NCBI GenBank assembly: GCA_003640645.1
Contig: QGHH01000018.1
Coordinates: 1-64,000, forward strand
Direction: 5' to 3'
Length of the DNA: 64,000 bases
Source: Fredinandcohnia aciditolerans
GTDB lineage: Bacteria > Bacillota > Bacilli > Bacillales > Bacillaceae_L
Positions 61,256 through 64,000 of this stretch are shown in pieces. The first letter of the stretch is position 1; every line of letters starts with the position of its first letter. The notes under the pieces are model-generated. The model was not told the origin of the DNA, ran no database searches, and saw only the letters and a program-made list of their open reading frames with translations. The translations under genes were made by a program, and so were the position numbers.

Positions 61256-62212
61256 TTACCACAAGCTATTGTTACTAACACGTCTTGCTAAATAGTTGAC
61301 GAGTACTAGTAGTATGATGTTAATAACAGAATCGAACAATCCAATAGCAGCAGCAAAACTATACTGTCCTTCAATCAAACCGGTTTGATATACAAATGTT
61401 TGAATGATATCAGATGTCTCCGCATTTAATGAGTTCTGCATCAAAAGAACTTTTTCAAAACCAATAGACATGAAACTTCCAATATTTAGAATAAATAACA
61501 CGACAATTGTAGGGAATATCGATGGAATATTAATATGAATAATTCGTTGTATTCTGGTCGCACCATCAACCCTTGCCGCCTCATGTAATTCTGGATTTAC
61601 TCCTGCTAACGCAGCTAGATAAATAATCGTCCCCCAACCAAGTGACTGCCATTGACCAGACCAAACATATATATGTCGAAACCAGTCAGGGTCTGTTAGG
61701 AATCTAATTGGTTCACCGCCCAGGGTTACAACAATATGATTAACTAAACCTGTTACAGGATCTAGAAATGCAACCAGCATACCAACAACAACAACCACAG
61801 ATATAAAATGTGGGGCATATGTGAGTGTCTGTGACCATTTTTTAAATGGTCCGTTCTTTAACTCATTTAAAGCGAGGGCAAAAATGATTGGTAACGGAAA
61901 TAGTATTAAACCATACGCGCTTAATATGATTGTATTTTTTAAGAGTCGCCAAAAATAATAGGAATTAAAAAAACGCTCAAAGTGTTCAAATCCTATCCAA
62001 GGACTACCTACTATTCCCAGATTCGCATAGAAGTCTTTAAAAGCAATTTGAACTCCGTACATAGGGATGTAGTGGAAGATGGTGAAATATATAAATGCTG
62101 GTAATAAAAATACATATAACTGCCAATTGAGTAATAGATTCTTTTTAGCACGTTTTAATCTACTACTCGCATATACCTGTGTGTGTATGTTTGTTTCTGG
62201 TTTAGCATCCAC
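61256..62212 (-). CDS. LplB-type carbohydrate ABC permease, copy 2
   Basis: A 318-residue permease resembling 56630-57631: LLLNWQLYVFLLPAFIYFTIFHYIPMYGVQIAFK, then NPELHEAARVDGATRIQRIIHINIPSI as the EAA loop. It lies between the binding-protein gene and the LplC-type gene of the second unit. AAAGGAGG precedes the ATG. As in unit 1 there is no linked ATPase, so a shared MsmX-type ATPase is expected. Confidence 0.93.
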   Translation of the reverse strand: MDAKPETNIHTQVYASSRLKRAKKNLLLNWQLYVFLLPAFIYFTIFHYIPMYGVQIAFKDFYANLGIVGSPWIGFEHFERFFNSYYFWRLLKNTIILSAYGLILFPLPIIFALALNELKNGPFKKWSQTLTYAPHFISVVVVVGMLVAFLDPVTGLVNHIVVTLGGEPIRFLTDPDWFRHIYVWSGQWQSLGWGTIIYLAALAGVNPELHEAARVDGATRIQRIIHINIPSIFPTIVVLFILNIGSFMSIGFEKVLLMQNSLNAETSDIIQTFVYQTGLIEGQYSFAAAIGLFDSVINIILLVLVNYLARRVSNNSLW

Positions 62213-62287
62213 TTAATAGCCTCCTTTCCAAACAAAAACGGGGGAAGAGGTCTCCCCCTAGACATCCTTTATCTTCCTGTTTCGTTA

Positions 62288-63901
62288 CTATTCTTTTTTA
62301 TAACGGTCGTACGCAGCCTGATGGATCTTCATTAATTCTTCTAGTCCCATTTTTTCAATCGTTTCTACGTAGTTATCCCATTCCGAGAATGGAAGGTCAC
62401 CAGAAATAAACTTGTCTCTTTGTTCTGCTACATATTTATTAATATCTGCTCCTGTAGACGATAAAAACCTATTTTCCTCTTCTGTATACAAGAACGCTGG
62501 CCAAATTTCTTCAGGAACATATGGCGTAATCTTTTCTGCTGCTTCTAATGAGGTTGGAGCATTTTCAGAGCCTTGGAAATATTCTTGTTTGATGATTCCT
62601 TGAATTCCACCTAACCAAGTAAGATACTTTGCAAGCTCCTGTTCCATCGTTAAGCCTTCAGCACTATTTACGATTTTATCTGTATATACATATTTTCCAT
62701 CAGCTGTTTTCTCGTACGTTTCTCCCTCTACACCCATGTAGTAAAGTCTCGCACCTTCATCACTATAGAAGTAGTCCATCCATCTAACCGTAGCTGCTGG
62801 ATTTGGATTTTCACTCGTAATGACAAAGTTTCCAATGGAAGATACTGACGGTGCAACCTTAGAAAATTCTTGATGTCCGTTAGGACCCTTTAATGCTGAT
62901 GCACTTACATAATCACTTCCGATTTCATCTCCAAAAAGTTCTATCGGATCATAGAATACGGTACTTGCATACTTTCCTTCTGAAGCATTTGCTAAGTATT
63001 GACCCCAATCAATGGAGAAAATATTTTGCTCAACCAAGCCTTCTGAATAAAGTTTATGTACATATTCTAGCAATGCTTTAAAATCATCTGATGTTGCATA
63101 GAAGCGGACCTCGTCTTCATTTTCTGGGTTTACATCAATATTTGCATTTCTGACACCCTTGTTACTGACTCCGAATGAACCCTGTAACCAAGATACAAAT
63201 TCAGCCATACTTGTCCCACCATATGGTATTTTTCCGGTTTTTTCTTTTGATGCTTTTAAGAATTGGTAAAACTCCTCAGTTGTCTCTGGTACCTCCATAC
63301 CCGCTGCATCAAGGGCTTCTTGACTAAACCAAGGTCTACTAGCAATTCGAACAGACATAAAATCTGGTGAAACTATAGATGGAAGAGAATAAATATTTCC
63401 ATCTGGGAAAGTAATTGCCTTTCGTATTTCAGGGTTTTCATCCATTAGTTTCTTTAAATTTGGTGCATATTGATCAATTAGATCGTTTAACTTTAAAAAA
63501 GTTCCTTGTTTACCGTATTTAAAAAGATCTAGTGTTGGCATTGCAGATAAGAAAAACACATCTGGAAGATTTCCACCAGCTAAAGCAAGGTTTCTTTTTT
63601 CTTCTAAGGAATCTGTTTGTATTTGTTCCCACTCAAGATTGACATTTGTCATTTCGGCATATGTATTCCAAATCAAGATGTCATTCCAATCGGAATTCAC
63701 ATTTTGAGCCGACTTCCCTGTAAAGACTTTTAACGTTAATGGATCTTTGACAATAGGAAAACCTGTTTCATTAACATTGGCTAACGCTTCCTCATCTAAT
63801 TTTGGATTTTCTTCCTTTTTTGAGGATGTATTGTTGCTACATGCAGCGAGGAGCATAATTAACGCTATTCCTACTAAAAACAATTGTTTTGTCAGTTTCA
63901 T
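62288..63901 (-). CDS. LplA-type extracellular solute-binding lipoprotein, copy 2
   Basis: A 537-residue lipoprotein with signal IALIMLLAAC (Cys at about residue 21) and a Ser/Lys/Glu tether. Body segments LTLKVFTGKSAQNVNSDWNDILIWNTYAEMTNVNLEWEQ and MDYFYSDEGARLYYMGVEGETYE parallel copy 1, but similarity is lower than between the permeases, so the two may differ in ligand. It is the first gene of the second unit. AAAGGGGGACT precedes the ATG. The upstream 99 bases to the window end are A/T-rich and show no certain promoter or cre. Confidence 0.92.
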   Translation of the reverse strand: MKLTKQLFLVGIALIMLLAACSNNTSSKKEENPKLDEEALANVNETGFPIVKDPLTLKVFTGKSAQNVNSDWNDILIWNTYAEMTNVNLEWEQIQTDSLEEKRNLALAGGNLPDVFFLSAMPTLDLFKYGKQGTFLKLNDLIDQYAPNLKKLMDENPEIRKAITFPDGNIYSLPSIVSPDFMSVRIASRPWFSQEALDAAGMEVPETTEEFYQFLKASKEKTGKIPYGGTSMAEFVSWLQGSFGVSNKGVRNANIDVNPENEDEVRFYATSDDFKALLEYVHKLYSEGLVEQNIFSIDWGQYLANASEGKYASTVFYDPIELFGDEIGSDYVSASALKGPNGHQEFSKVAPSVSSIGNFVITSENPNPAATVRWMDYFYSDEGARLYYMGVEGETYEKTADGKYVYTDKIVNSAEGLTMEQELAKYLTWLGGIQGIIKQEYFQGSENAPTSLEAAEKITPYVPEEIWPAFLYTEEENRFLSSTGADINKYVAEQRDKFISGDLPFSEWDNYVETIEKMGLEELMKIHQAAYDRYKKE

Positions 63902-64000
63902 ATTTGTAGTCCCCCTTTATTGGTACTCTTTGTGCTTATTCAAATTACAGAAACTCACCGTTCCCTACATTACTTTCCCCCTTTCATAGCGGTATAATAG

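Overview
The window is a chromosomal stretch from a low-GC, spore-forming Bacillaceae (a Bacillus relative, not B. subtilis itself). Evidence: sporulation and germination genes (rsfA, cwlJ, gerQ, an alpha/beta SASP), HBsu-type HU, strong GGAGG ribosome-binding sites with frequent GTG/TTG starts, CcpA cre sites, an S-box riboswitch, and a gene order (ywhD-ywhC-ywhB ... ywgA-ywfO ... rsfA ... lipL ... pta-hemQ ... gerQ-ywdK ... ywdI) that, from memory, follows the ywh/ywg/ywf/ywd part of the B. subtilis map.

Layout. 0-9 kb: a 20-unit, 52-bp tandem array, then conserved housekeeping genes (YwhD, YwhC protease, a tautomerase, DUF4256, a purine-type NCS2 permease, YwgA, YwfO, DUF1450, RsfA). 9-11.6 kb: an orphan pair of oligopeptide-type ABC permeases, one fused to an extra C-terminal domain. 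12-16.8 kb: a four-gene ribose-type ABC importer plus VOC operon read leftward from a SAM-I riboswitch, with a 354-bp MITE-like element between switch and operon. 17-27.7 kb: lipL, a divergent carD/marR pair sharing three operators, pta, hemQ, the germination pair cwlJ-gerQ, the 5-oxoprolinase genes pxpBAC, ywdI, a Cys-rich protein, hup, and a SASP with a 47-aa partner. 27.8-36 kb: a maltose/isomaltose-type unit (MalEFG-like importer, LacI regulator, two GH13 alpha-glucosidases) with a cre site and a LacI-type operator. 36-42 kb: TetR-YhgE, two small unknown proteins, and the threonine-degrading kbl-tdh pair. 43-64 kb: a large cell-wall amino-sugar region.

The 43-64 kb region holds a serine hydrolase, two tandem-GNAT proteins, a secreted multidomain chitinase, an N-acetylhexosamine-type kinase, an RpiR regulator, two murQ etherases, a NamZ-type muramidase without signal peptide, a PIG-L-like protein, two YesL proteins and two LplABC-type ABC importers. 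The genes fit a PTS-free route: import of unphosphorylated muropeptide sugars, intracellular release of MurNAc, phosphorylation by the kinase, ether cleavage by MurQ. None of the importers in the window except the ribose-type one has its own ATPase, so the others probably use shared ATPases.

The most unusual signal is non-coding. Three tandem arrays with unrelated sequences (173-1212, 11681-11940, 42249-42965) share a 52-bp period, and three further arrays have 20-21-bp periods (16863-16982, 19468-19563, 25892-26009). These values are close to five and two turns of B-DNA. In addition there are four families of dispersed structured elements (A: two copies, B: two, C: one, D: three), and three of these families carry related small hairpin modules. 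No tRNA, rRNA, CRISPR array or transposase gene was seen.
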